64,000 nt of DNA. It comes from Rhizopus sp. PT2906. Its lineage: Eukaryota; Mucoromycota; Mucoromycetes; Mucorales; Rhizopodaceae. Positions 1 to 10,313 of the stretch are shown in pieces. Within the stretch, counting starts at the first letter, position 1, and each line of letters begins with the position of its first letter. The translations under genes were made by a program, and so were the position numbers. Location of the stretch: contig JAMYHX010000050.1 of the NCBI GenBank assembly GCA_025529335.1, forward strand, positions 62,001-126,000, read 5' to 3'. The notes beneath the pieces were generated by a model. The model was not told the DNA's origin. It did not search any database and saw only the letters and a list, made by a program, of their open reading frames with translations.

Positions 1-1263
1 GGGAGAAGTTCTCTGTTTTAATTTGGGAAACACTACGCACACGCGAAGACGCTATGGGCACACCAGAACAGAAGGCTTTATTTGTATAAAATATCATTTT
101 CTTTCATGCCGTTTTTTATAAAGGATGGTCCATATAATCTTGGCCGAATTAACTTTCTATACTTATTTTAAATCTGTCAGGTGACAACGTTGCATGTCGA
201 CCTGTCTAAGCAACAACATAACTAGTCCAAAGATCTCAGGCGACTTGGGTCAAAATGGCAGGTACAGCGTATTGCCTGCTGTCTCAAAGTATACAGATAC
301 AGATCTATTAGATACATCTGCAACTCATTGAATACAATCCAAAGAATCGAACCAACAATTAGGTGAAGGATTCTTTCAAAACCGTAACGCTTCATTTTAT
401 CTACAAATTTTAAGTCACTTTAGTATTCGCTTTAAAAGATAGTATTTTGTATGTATACCTTTGTATAATCCATAATTGTGCAAGCCAAATCATTCTTTCG
501 TTTCTCGCTTAACTCTCATGCGAACATGAACTCAAATCAAACAACTACAAAGTGGGGTATTCATAGCGTTTTCACGTGTGTATAAGAAAAAACAGGGTTT
601 GACTACTTATAAAATATCATTCTTTGATCATAGATGACTTCTTAGATTTCTTCTTTTAGACGACACTTGGATTTGTGCTTGATCAATTGTTGATCTGAGA
701 CCTAAAACCTAAGCACAAGCAGGAGAGGATTTATTTCGAGGAACCTCATTTAAACTTTTGTTGCAGTAAGCGGTTATACAGTGAAGGTATTTTGACGAAC
801 TTTTGGCCTAATCGTGACAGCCTACGGCTCAAATAAAATGCCATTTCTCCATCGGAAATTGAAAATAGAATGCTTGCTTAAGACTTCTGATCATATTTAC
901 TATACAAGGGTTCAAGCACATTTATTGCAATTACTTGTTTAAAAGAAAGAACATTATATAATTACTAAAGATAAATGCTTGGCATACTTGTAAAGTCTTT
1001 GTCTTTAAATAACTTTTTTGCTGAGATTAGCACTTCTTGAGTATGATCCGCTCCGGTTCCTGAATATTACCATATATAAGAATGCTGATTGTCTTGGTCG
1101 ATTCTTTCTTCTTCTTCGTCTTGTTTTTAACGGATAGATAAGCGGAAACTCTTCAATTCGCCTTTTGTTTTCCTTGCTTTATTATTAATCAAATAACATT
1201 ACAATGTCACTGCAACTTTTTCACTGTAATTAGTCAACAAACATCTTTATGTACAACAGATAA
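1..1263. other. Gene-poor stretch with no convincing gene
   Basis: I see no intron-exon structure or known domain here. One short open frame starts with ATG at 194 and ends at 331 (46 codons, reading MSTCLSNNITSPKISGDLGQ at its start), which has ordinary amino-acid composition and could be a remnant exon, but nothing supports it further. The rest is AT-rich and broken by stops in all frames. Given the decayed mobile genes that follow, this is probably repeat-derived DNA. Confidence 0.4.
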
Positions 1264-2110
1264 TCTTCATCCTCCAACCTTACCGATCAAAGGGTGGTAA
1301 ATACCACAAAAGAAGCTGAGATTATTGAACACACTTTCCTAAGTCTTGAGAACGAACGATCAAGAAACACTGCATTGGCGTACAAAAAGAAGCAGGAGAT
1401 CTTTATGGTACACGTCATATATAGATGTATGGTATGAATGCGCTTATACTTCTTATTTCAATAGGACTTTTGCATAGAAAATCGCTATAAAGACGGTTGT
1501 ATTGTAACTGAAGCGAGGTTATTGCGTTTTCTTGGTGAAGCCGTTCTACCTAGAGGCAGTTTAAAGAAGGGTGTAAAGTATAATGGTTCCGTACATGAAC
1601 TTAAAATGGAAAGCATTCAACAATACATCAAGACAGTAGTTAAACTTCATGCAATTCAATTTTCCAGAAATATATCCAGAGAAGCTAGCGCCCGTGGTGT
1701 TGCTCTGCGTGCATGGTTAAAGAACAGATGGCACAGTGAACGACAGCGAAAACGTGAGAGCTACGAAGATCACGCTCGCCACACTGCATAGGACGGTTGC
1801 ACTCTTGAAGAACTTAAGTTATCAATCTTCTATTTCAAAGAAGGAAAGGAGAAGTCATTTAGGGGCCGAATGCTCTTTCTGATGCAGCATATGATGTTGT
1901 TGCGCGGCGAGCGCACTAGGGATATGGAGCTATGCGATCTTTTCTCTTTAGACTTCAAAGATGAAGGATTCTCTGAATTCCCGTATTAGTTCTACGTCTG
2001 GGTCATGGAAAAACAGTCAAGGAGCGCATACAATATGCTAGCATACAGCTAAATAATCAAGATAGATGAAGCCTTTTAAGCTGCATTACTGAGCGTCCAA
2101 ATATGGCTAT
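1264..2110 (+). pseudogene. Decayed Ndc10/Crypton-like (tyrosine-recombinase-related) gene
   Basis: The forward frame beginning near 1264 reads through NERSRNTALAYKKKQEIFM, then (after stops near 1435 and 1462) DFCIENRYKDGCIVTEARLL, a central block ending HTA at a TAG (1789-1791), and then in the same frame RGRMLFLMQHMMLLRGERTR and DLFSLDFKDEGFSEFPY before another stop near 1986. Past this the similarity moves to another frame. These segments match, from memory, the Ndc10 domain II / GCR1-like proteins that are highly repeated in Mucorales and related to Crypton tyrosine recombinases; MLLRGE...DL...D...EG is the typical core. At least three in-frame stops and one frameshift make it a dead copy. 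The family call is from motif recall and is moderately secure; the element's ends are not visible. Confidence 0.6.
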
Positions 2111-2466
2111 CATATTCACATTCAGATGGAAGGTAAATGGTCTTTTGACTCAGGCTATATAATACCATTTTAGTATCTAATAAATTGATGCAAACACAAA
2201 ATTAGTAAAAAAAAAAAAAAAATGATGCTTTTTGTAGTAATGAGCCTTTTCTTTCTCGTATTTATAGAGACTCATCGACTTTTATTTGTAATTATTCTTT
2301 ACTATCATTTGTATATATCACTGGCATTACTCTTTTAGTTTTGGTTGTGTGCCAACCATCTCCCTGCAAATAGTAAAACCCAAAAAAAAAGTATAGTCAC
2401 ACTAATTTTTTTGCATATGCATATTCACGTATCCGTAGTGTTTCCTTTTAGTTTAGTTATTTATAA

Positions 2467-3412
2467 ATGAATAATGTCGATCAAGACAATAGTGACTCAT
2501 TTGACGATGAAGTCTATGAGGTGGAACGTCTGCTTGGCCACCGCATAACAAATGATGTAAATAAACATGCGTTCGATTAAAATATGTATTAACAATTTAT
2601 AAAAGTGCTATGAATATTTGATCAAATGGAAAAATTACAGTAATGAATACAACACATGGGAAAAAGAACGCAACATGTAAGCGGATTCAATTTTGTAATG
2701 CGACGTATTTAGATATGGTATAGATTTGCAAAGGGACTGATATTGGATTATTGGCGCTCAAAAGGTGTAATGTCTCGGGATGCTTCTCCTCAAGTAGAAG
2801 AGAATCTGAAAGAATACATAATCAATGCAAAACTATCAGGAAAGCCTCCAGAAGGAAAGACGTGGGATGATGTTGATCATGTTGTCAATGTTTATAATTG
2901 TGGAAGTAATATTCTTTTTGCTGAAATCAAATGGAAGCGTTATAGTCCTAATGATCACGTCAACAATACCTTTATACCAACCAGAATATTAAGAAAGATT
3001 TACCCACTTAAAGTAAGCATTTTCTTTCTTTCTTTCTCTTTTAACACTTCTTGTAGTTGATAGAGTTTTATCAAAGCAAGATTGATTACAAATTACCGTA
3101 GTGCTGTTACTAGATTCCCAACTAATTATTGACTTAAATTAAAAAACCTGTTCTTTTGTTTACTTTAAGAATCAAGTCTATAACAAAGAGCTTTACTTTC
3201 ATGATATGGAAGAAAGGACCCAATATCAACTGTGGGTCGTGCCAACCACAACTGTCGTTGCCTCCACTCCGACCTCGGGCGTTGCTGTACGCTTTCTAAC
3301 TGCGCTTTATTCTCAAGCAATAAAAAAAATTCTTATCTATACTCTTTACGTCTTTGTCATGTTCGAACATAATTCACGCTTATTGAAACTAAGGAACTTA
3401 CCCTTACAATAA
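2467..3412 (+). CDS. HP1-like chromodomain / chromoshadow protein
   Basis: Four exons give a continuous frame: 2467-2556, 2606-2676, 2724-3012 and 3170-3412. All three introns are GT-AG and short. Residues ~17-55 form a chromodomain (YEVERLLGHRI, then YEYLIKWKNYSNEYNTWEKE), the methyl-lysine reader fold. After a short linker, residues ~85-165 resemble a chromoshadow domain (GKTWDDVDHVVNVYN ... FAEIKWKRYSPND ... RILRKIYPLK). The pairing of both domains is that of heterochromatin protein 1, which binds H3K9-methylated nucleosomes in the nucleus. The last ~35 residues (from VAVRFLTALYS) are hydrophobic and unlike HP1, so the true 3' end may differ, for example through another intron. It lies among transposon remnants, yet all joins are in frame, so it is probably intact. 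Confidence 0.75.
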
Positions 3413-3620
3413 TACTTACTAGTACATAACATCATTTCTTGATTCAGATGTCACAGTAGTAAAAACTAGAAAGCCCTTAATTAAGCTACTCTACCCCAGA
3501 ACAACTACTAAACGCACGTCAGCTATAATCCATAGTAAACTTAAAGTATAAATAAGAACCACTCTTTATCAATAAAAGAATTAATTCAGTCTTACTGTAT
3601 TTTATTGTCTCTTATTACTT

Positions 3621-4654
3621 TTATATATCACACAGTGTCCTTGAAGCAATGGACGTTGACGAGAATTTGATTGAACTTTCATTAAAAGACAGCCAGCAAT
3701 TAAGGTCGTCTAATTGCCGTGTCAACAACATATGCTTCATCTGTGCGTAAATTAAGTAATTCACTAAGTTTATGACGCTTGATAATAATGGTTTTATTGT
3801 TTCTGTTTTTGTTGGGGCTAATGAGTTCTTCAATAAAAGAGTTATCACATGCTTTTTCATACGGGCCACTATGCTGCTCTCTTTAATTTCAAAAGGCTTA
3901 ATTTTTGCGCATCATCCCTAGTAAGTTTGCCTAATATTTTCTTTGCGCCAAATGGGTACAATAAATCAAGTGAAATGTCAATTTCATGATTTTCGGTTGA
4001 TATTTGAGTTGCTTCATAGGAAGAGTCGCCTTTATCAGCTTCATCAACCACTTGGGCATTTTCATCAGCTGCAATTTCGCCAGAGTCAGTAGAATGAAAG
4101 GCCACTGTACCAAGATTGAGTAAGCGTCTTCCTTCCTCAGTGGCGGAGTATTGTGCTTGTGTTAACAAGTCCAATGCATCTTCATGATAACTTGATTTTA
4201 ATCGTTTTCTTCTTCTGCTTTTATCAATGATGAATTCCAAATGAGATAATTGTATTGTGGTTTTTTTAAATTCTTTGAGGCTTCATTGAATTCACCATAA
4301 GTTTGTTTATTGATTATACTCATGACCTCATGAACAGGATCATAACTGAACGCAGCATTCTTAGCTTCGTCATACATATCAAAGCTGACACCAGCCGAAT
4401 TCATCTTGGCAGTGACCCAATGATGACCTTGATTCTCAACAAAGTTATTGAAGCTGATCTTTTGTCTAGATTGAGACAGTGCAGCCTTTAATCAATTGAA
4501 ACGTGCAGTTGGAATACCGATATCTTTTATACCAGATACCAAATAAAGCAGGGCCCGTATTTGCATTATCTTCTGTAGACCACATGGGAAGCATATCAAT
4601 ATTGTCGTTTACGAATTTAATAAATGACGACTTCTTGTTGCCATTTAAATAAGA
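3621..4654 (-). pseudogene. Broken gene of unknown family, truncated by a MITE
   Basis: On the minus strand, successive frames read as one broken protein: FVNDNIDMLPMWSTEDNANT and ALFGIWYKRY (about 4650-4540), then, after a frame change, QKISFNNFVENQGHHWVTAK to 4198, then after a second frame change near 4230 a K/R and E/D-rich part (KSRRRKRLKSSYHEDALDLL ... YPFGAKKILGKLTRDDAQKL) to 3869 and a third open segment to 3621. The 5' side stops exactly where MITE copy A begins (4655). GHHWV followed by SFDMYD faintly recalls the His...Asp part of C48 (Ulp1-like) peptidases, but I see no clear catalytic Cys, so I assign no function. Frame changes and the insertion mark it as dead. Confidence 0.5.
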
Positions 4655-5061
4655 GAAACACTACATGCACCAGAAAATGCACCAGAAATTAGACCAACAC
4701 CACGGCACACCTCTATCCATTACCTATGATATCACCTAACAAAGCTTTTCAATACATAGCGTCAAGCTAAACATGAGTTTATGAAGTCACCATCTTGGAA
4801 TGCTTCTTTTCAAGGACAAGAAGAAATAGAAAGAAATGTTGTTATTTATTCATTTATTCTAGTTTTATGTTGTCAGTTGATCAACAAAGAACCAAAATTG
4901 TTCAAGTGTAATAATAAAGAATATCCCACTGGACAGTCTTAGATCAGATAGCGCATTTTGTAATGTCAAGTTGCAAAGTGACGCCACATGTAGTACCTAA
5001 AGGAAGCGCCTGTAGCATTAACCTTCTCGTGGATTTTCTCCTGCGCGTAATGTACACTTTC
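4655..5061 (+). mobile_element. MITE family 'aaacactacatgcacc', copy A (~407 bp)
   Basis: It starts with gaaacactacatgcaccag and ends with a degenerate inverted copy of that terminus (gcgcgtaatgtacactttc). The body (attacctatgatatcacct, aacatgagtttatgaagtca, ttatgttgtcagttgatcaa) recurs at 5665-6073 in reverse, at 12325-12712 forward and, shortened, at 37626-37884. It has no coding capacity of its own and the target duplication is not evident. It cuts the minus-strand broken gene at 4654. Confidence 0.75.
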
Positions 5062-5664
5062 TTATATGCACGAAAAAATCAGCTATTTCATTCTTTCATG
5101 AATTTTCTCGTGCATGTATATTTACACCTTTTTCAGGTAGATGACAGCTAAGAGGCAGGTGACAATAATAACCAAGACGAACACAACAACACTGGTGATG
5201 GCGATGAAGATAACGATGGTGATATTTGGAACTCATGGAAAGCATTGTTAAAGAGTTTACGAGAATCAATTGCTCGTCCATCATTAAGATAGCATAATTC
5301 TGTATTATTTAAAAATTAATAATAATCTCCATGTGATTTTAGCACTGAAATCTCATGACATTATATGGTGCGGAAAAGATGTTCTATAAAGGCCACTGCT
5401 TCATGCCAACTTATATGATCAATTGAATAATAGTGTCCCTAATATTGAGTTACAATGTGTCCACCCTTCTTTTAGGCAAATAATATTAACAGCCCTTGAC
5501 GCATTAAGCTGAAGGTAGCACTATTGAAAGCAATACGCTTATTTACGATGATAACAGGAAAGCAAAGAAGTATGGTTAGAAGCAGTCAAAAAGGTCCAAA
5601 AGTTCGACTCTACTACCGATTTGATTGCTAAAAGAGACTTTATAACAAACATGCTTGAAATAGG
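5062..5664. other. Host-like segment trapped between two inverted MITE copies
   Basis: This 603-bp segment has coding-like pieces on the plus strand: DEHNNTGDGDEDNDGDIWNS then WKALLKSLRESIARPSLR up to a stop near 5292, and EVWLEAVKKVQKFDSTTDLI then AKRDFITNMLEI near 5560-5660, the latter running straight into MITE copy B. They may belong to the same broken gene as the exons at 6080-6422. I do not recognise the protein. Confidence 0.35.
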
Positions 5665-6073
5665 CAAACACTTAGTGCACTCAAAAATGCACTCAAACAT
5701 AGGCCAATGCTACGGTCGCTACCTATGTTGTCATTATACAACGTCACATTATCAAAGTCTCTGCCTAACCCAAGGCTGTCCAGTTCTCTCTCTCTTATAT
5801 AAAGTACAAATCCATCATAATTACACGTGTTCCTGCATCTTTGTTGATCAACTGACAACATAAAACTAGAATAAATGAATAAATAACAACATTTCTTTCT
5901 ATTTCTTCTTGTCCTTGAAAAGAAGCATTCCAAGATGGTGACTTCATAAACTCATGTTTAGCTTGACGCTATGTATTGAAAAGCTTTGTTAGGTGATATC
6001 ATAGGTAATGGATAGAGGTGTGCCGTGGTGTTGGTCTAATTTCTGGTGCATTTTCTGGTGCATGTAGTGTTTC
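5665..6073 (-). mobile_element. MITE family 'aaacactacatgcacc', copy B (~409 bp)
   Basis: This is a reverse-oriented copy of the element at 4655. It begins caaacacttagtgcactcaa and ends tctggtgcatgtagtgtttc, so its termini are inverted repeats. Its first 250 bp (in its own orientation) are nearly identical to copy A, including the run gtgccgtggtgttggtctaa / ttagaccaacaccacggcac. The internal end matches copy C more loosely (ggacagccttgggttaggca versus gaacagccttaggttaggca). Confidence 0.75.
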
Positions 6074-6079
6074 CTTACA

Positions 6080-6422
6080 AAGATTCCTCTTAAATTAAAA
6101 CAATTTGCTTCAGATCTTTTGCAATTTTTAACGGCTGCTACTTATCCAATTACAATTGTGGCAATCGACTTTGCTGGATTGAGGACAAACAAACCTGACT
6201 TGGTCCAATTTCTTCGGTAATGCAACAATATATTTAAATTATCACGTCCTCTAATGCAATTGTTATAGTGTTCATAAGACTGTTAAAAATATAGTGATCG
6301 ACAATATCGAATCTCATAACGAAGCTTATTACTTAACCAGGGAGCAGATTCTTTCAGATGAGACTGTACTTCAGTTGTTCGACTGTCGCTCTGCTCCAGT
6401 GCGGCGATTTCTGATGTCATGA
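6080..6422 (+). pseudogene. Two spliced exons of an unrecognised protein (5' end lost to a MITE)
   Basis: Immediately after MITE copy B, an open frame 6080-6216 (IPLKLKQFASDLLQFLTAAT, then YPITIVAIDFAGLRTNKPDL) joins through a clean 52-bp GT-AG intron to 6269-6422 (VHKTVKNIVIDNIESHNEAY ... QLFDCRSAPVRRFLMS, stop TGA 6420-6422). The splice junction keeps frame and the composition is protein-like, so this is the 3' part of a real gene. No start is visible because copy B replaces the upstream part; the piece AKRDFITNMLEI before the MITE may be the preceding exon. Function unknown. Confidence 0.45.
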
Positions 6423-6840
6423 CTTGTCATTTTACGTGTTCTTATTATTTGGCTACTCATATAAAGATCATATCCATAAAAAAATTAAAAATAACAGAGA
6501 AGACAATCCAAATTTACAAGATAATTAAATATTTCATAAAAAATGTGCTGATCTTTCGGTTGACATTAATTATGTAGACATAAAAAGCTTAAAATAGTTA
6601 TTGTTACAGCTAGAGAAGCTAATACAAAAATCGAAGTTGCATGGGTTTACGCCTATTTTCAGTTCGTTGAATGGAGTTTGTTTCCAAAAACAACAGATTG
6701 TTAAAGGAGAAATGTATATCTGTACCATTTGACACGGTGAATACTTGTGATGTTCTGTTGGGTTGGTTTGTATCCTTATTAACGACATCAACAATGGTAA
6801 GTTAGGGTCATTTTTATAGCAAATCTCTAAAATTTTCATA

Positions 6841-7332
6841 AAAGGCACTTATGCTATTGTTGCAAGACCTACTACAAGAGTAAGCACAACATCTGTACTG
6901 AGTGCTATTTCTGCTGCAGGTTTGATTACAGTCGACGTAAAAAACCGAGGCCTGAAAAGAAGAGAAAGGCTGAAGGATATGTTTAGTTCAGGAACAATAA
7001 CATGTCATTATATTAGTTTCTTAAAAATGACACTGGATGAAAGAGACAAACACCCGTATATGAAAATCATTATATAGTGATGGATAATATACCTATTCAC
7101 ACACATGAGACATCAAGAATTATATTGATTATCGAGGATATAAATGTGTACATCCTCCTACTTCCTTACCTGAGCTTAACTAATAGAGCAATTCTGGGCA
7201 GTGGAAAAGAATAAGGTTAAGCGTCATAGGTTTTTGCAGGAAAATACTTTATCAAAAAGAATTACGGAAGCTTGCAAGAGTGTGGATAAAAGTCACTTCA
7301 AAGGGTTCGTTTCGCATTCTTACAAGTGCTAA
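6841..7332 (+). pseudogene. Dead IS630/Tc1-mariner-like transposase (C-terminal half)
   Basis: Consecutive frames spell the C-terminal half of a Mucoralean IS630/Tc1-like DDE transposase: RPTTRVSTTSVLSAISAAGL, then FLKMTLDERDKHPYMK, then after a frameshift near 7075 NHYIVMDNIPIHTHE (second catalytic Asp in MDN), and after another frame change near 7170 IEQFWAVEKNKVKRHRFLQE (catalytic Glu) and TLSKRITEACKSV up to TAA at 7330-7332. A segment just before the Glu is altered (LPYLSLTNRA in one frame). The N-terminal helix-turn-helix half is not recognisable. Frameshifts make it non-functional; the family call is firm because the motif order and spacing are characteristic. Confidence 0.75.
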
Positions 7333-9281
7333 GATAAATGTCTAGTCCTTTTCTGTTTTCTGCAGACTAGCTTTCACTCCTTTAATACCGCTTCTCTCTT
7401 GTGTTTATTGGTTGTATCGCTCTCTCCTCTTCTAACCTGAACATGTAACCTCCATAAATAGAACCTGTATATCTGAGGTATTACTTTGTATGCGAGTCAT
7501 CTTAATGCACTCATTCTACGTGACATTACTGCAAGATTGCACAGTAAATAAATTCCATTTTTTTTAAAAAAAAATGAAGGCAATTCCACAATTGAGTAAA
7601 GAGTTTACATTTAAGAGGTGTTGTTTATTATTTCAATAGTTAATCTCAAGTTAGTAGCAATACATAACTTTCAAGATAATTAGAAGAGATGGTGCTGCAT
7701 ATTTCAATATCAAGCAGGTCAAGGGCGCGTCACGGATTGGTTGATTTTTAAATGGAATATAAATATTGTGATAAAAAAGACTTCCAATAACTTCCATTCA
7801 CAGAACAAAGACTATAAAATAGCTTCCCTTGATTTTTCCTTTTTTCTTATCTTTTTTATTCTTTTATCACTCAAGGCTCAATGATGGAAGCAAGAGGTGT
7901 ATCTATAGGCTCTCTGATAAAGGAAATGTGTCCATGATGATCCCCATGACGTATCCAACATGGTGTCGTGCTTGTGTTGGTGATTTGAACCGCTATAGGC
8001 TCCCAACTATGCCGACTTTGCTTCACCCAAGTCGTGTTGTGAATAGATGTAGTGCACTGGTTCTGGTAGCTCAAATAGAAACCGCTCTGGTCTACTCTCT
8101 CTGTGTCCATTCACGAAATACTCTTATGCTAGTCTGGCTTGGTGATGGTGTTTGAACCGCTTTAGCGAGAAAACGACATAATTCTGGTTAGATCACATAC
8201 ATCACGCAGGAGGACACATGTATATCACACAAAACTGTGGTTATATATAGCATACAAACAAGCGAACTGAAGACACATTTCCTTTATCATTTTCTTCTTA
8301 GACGATCTTTCTAACTCTTTTTAGGTACTTCTTTATTTTTTCTTATTTTTAAATAAAAACTACTTTTTTAAAATATAAAGTTTTATGATTTAATGGTAAA
8401 TAACTCAAAGCTTCTTTGTCTTTTAAAATGTTGTCCAGTCTTTTAATAGGGCAAAAGGTTATTTTATATAAAGTGGCTTTTTTCCAAACTGTTGTCGCTC
8501 TATTCAGCTGATGTTTATAATACACGTAGTGTTATACAATAATAAACGTTGCATATACAAATCAATAGCATCACTATTCATTTCATGCAAAAGAATCACA
8601 ACAGTCTCAAACGAAAAGGTGAATAAACCTCTTATTAATTTTATCTAAGCTAAGGACAGAATAACCCCTCTTGTTGTGAATGACAAAAGGGTCCAAAAGC
8701 GTTAATATGCATCAAGTTCTTTCAGACCAAGGTGTTTACTTTTTATTACTGGTACTTTTATGAACCCATCATCAGAATTTCAAAGACCTGAATTCATTAG
8801 CATACAGTTGTCCACATTCACATTGTGATAAAAGGTTGTTTGTATTGATGAGTTCTATGGTAGCTTGAATGCCTTCATCAAGTAAAAGAACGTGTCTTTT
8901 ACAGATTGCTGTAATCTTTAGAAAATGATAAAGTTATGAATCAATGAGACATCATCAACATATAGCCCCTGATTCAAAAGTGTTGCATACTCTATATCTT
9001 GCACCAGATAAAACATATTACATAGCCCAAAGATTTCTTAAAGTTCACCTTAGAACGTTATTCTTCTAATTTAAAAAGAGTGAGCGATTTACTAGCTATA
9101 TGCTAGACAATCTGACGTGTCATATGAATAAATTGTTCATTTTGCAAGATAAAAGAGATATTGTCCTGTTGTTTCTTCTGTCATGCGCTCTAGAATGAGT
9201 TCGTAAATTGAACATGAATTTGTTAGCTTTTCTTTGTTCCAGTGTAACAACGGTTAAAATCTTCCGTGCGTTGCTATAGGA
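7333..9281. other. Long stretch without a supported gene
   Basis: I find no confident gene. Overlapping open frames at 7829-8155 (both strands) lack introns, domains or codon bias. A minus-strand piece around 8770-9040 (ITAICKRHVLLLDEGIQATI then ELINTNNLLSQCECGQLYAN, preceded in another frame by LVQDIEYATLLNQGLYVDDV) looks protein-like and may be a small relic of a repeated gene, but it is broken and unassignable. Confidence 0.35.
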
Positions 9282-9455
9282 ATTGCTAGGGACCCGCAAA
9301 CTTATTTCCTTTTTGGGCGGATACGCAATCGTGTAACCGTATATCCAGTTCTGATCGTCGCTATTTCTTCGCACTGCTTGAGCTTTAAAATTTTGCGTGT
9401 CCTGTCAAGAAAGGAAATAAGATAGTGTGTCCCTCCAAATAGGAAGGTTTTTTTT
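9282..9455 (+). repeat. Left arm of a perfect 174-bp inverted repeat
   Basis: The sequence from attgctagggacccgcaaac to ccaaataggaaggtttttttt is the exact reverse complement of 9673-9846 by base-for-base reading. Within the arm the two ends are themselves an imperfect ~40-bp inverted repeat (agggacccgcaaacttattt... against agggacacactatcttattt...), so each arm looks like a small MITE. Confidence 0.85.
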
Positions 9456-9672
9456 GAATATGAGTAAACAGAACTTAGCTTTTTGCTTAGCACTTCCTAG
9501 TGAGGCTTAATACTATCCTTATATCCTAAAACAGCATTATTTTTATATTATACCATACGGACATATTCAGATTTACATGATGAAAGCATACTCAGTAAGA
9601 TAAGCTGATGGACTATTAGCATGTGATTTCACTAGGGTTTAAAGATATATACTTTTTAGGCGGGACACGAAA

Positions 9673-9846
9673 AAAAAAAACCTTCCTATTTGGAGGGACA
9701 CACTATCTTATTTCCTTTCTTGACAGGACACGCAAAATTTTAAAGCTCAAGCAGTGCGAAGAAATAGCGACGATCAGAACTGGATATACGGTTACACGAT
9801 TGCGTATCCGCCCAAAAAGGAAATAAGTTTGCGGGTCCCTAGCAAT
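9673..9846 (-). repeat. Right arm of a perfect 174-bp inverted repeat
   Basis: Exact reverse complement of 9282-9455, separated from it by a 217-bp spacer (9456-9672) that has no gene. The reading frames seen in both arms are identical because the DNA is identical; they start without ATG context and are not considered genes. Confidence 0.85.
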
Positions 9847-10081
9847 ACTCGATATCGAAATGTTACGTAGATCCCCTTTCATCGGATAAATTGACAAACA
9901 AATCTTCCGTATAACTGCGGTGCCTTGATATGTTTATGTATATGTTTAAAAAGAAAAAAGAAAAAAGGTAGAGATAAGTACAGTGAAATATGGAGTAAAT
10001 AGCTGCGAGATATAAAGTATTCTTGAGATGCAGTATTGGTGATGGGGCCTGACAGTTCAGGCTTAAAATATATCGTTTCTA

Positions 10082-10213
10082 CAGTTAGACCTCGATTCTG
10101 TCATAGCCCTCCGTAAATAGGTGAAACACTCATGTTCCAATTTTTCTAATAAAATGGTATTCCAGGAACGCGACTATTCCAGGATAGAGTATGACAGAAT
10201 CAAAGTCTGACTG
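10082..10213. mobile_element. 132-bp pogo/Tc1-type MITE
   Basis: It is bounded by TA on both sides (10080-10081 and 10214-10215). The left end CAGTTAGACCTCGATTCTGT and the right end, read in reverse complement, CAGTCAGACTTTGATTCTGT, match at 21 of the first 24 bases. CAGT...-type termini with TA duplications are the signature of pogo/Tc1-mariner elements. It has no coding capacity and ends 100 bp before the start codon of the flavin oxidoreductase gene. Confidence 0.75.
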
Positions 10214-10313
10214 TATATCTAGAAGGAATTAATAATCAAGCCTTCTTTTATACAATATAAAAGCTGGGCGCCTTTTGCTGTTCTGTAGTTTACGAAATAT
10301 TACTTCAAAAAAT

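Noticed and set aside
7829..8155. Overlapping open frames on both strands (up to 108 codons)
   Set aside because: No splice structure, no domain, and plus and minus frames equally open; looks like chance in mixed-composition DNA.
9302..9826. Identical open frames in both arms (9302-9493 and 9623-9826)
   Set aside because: They are identical only because the DNA arms are identical; no ATG context or protein-like features.
10275..10313. N-terminal extension of the flavin oxidoreductase to 10275
   Set aside because: It begins with TTG, not ATG; the ATG at 10314 fits the family N-terminus.
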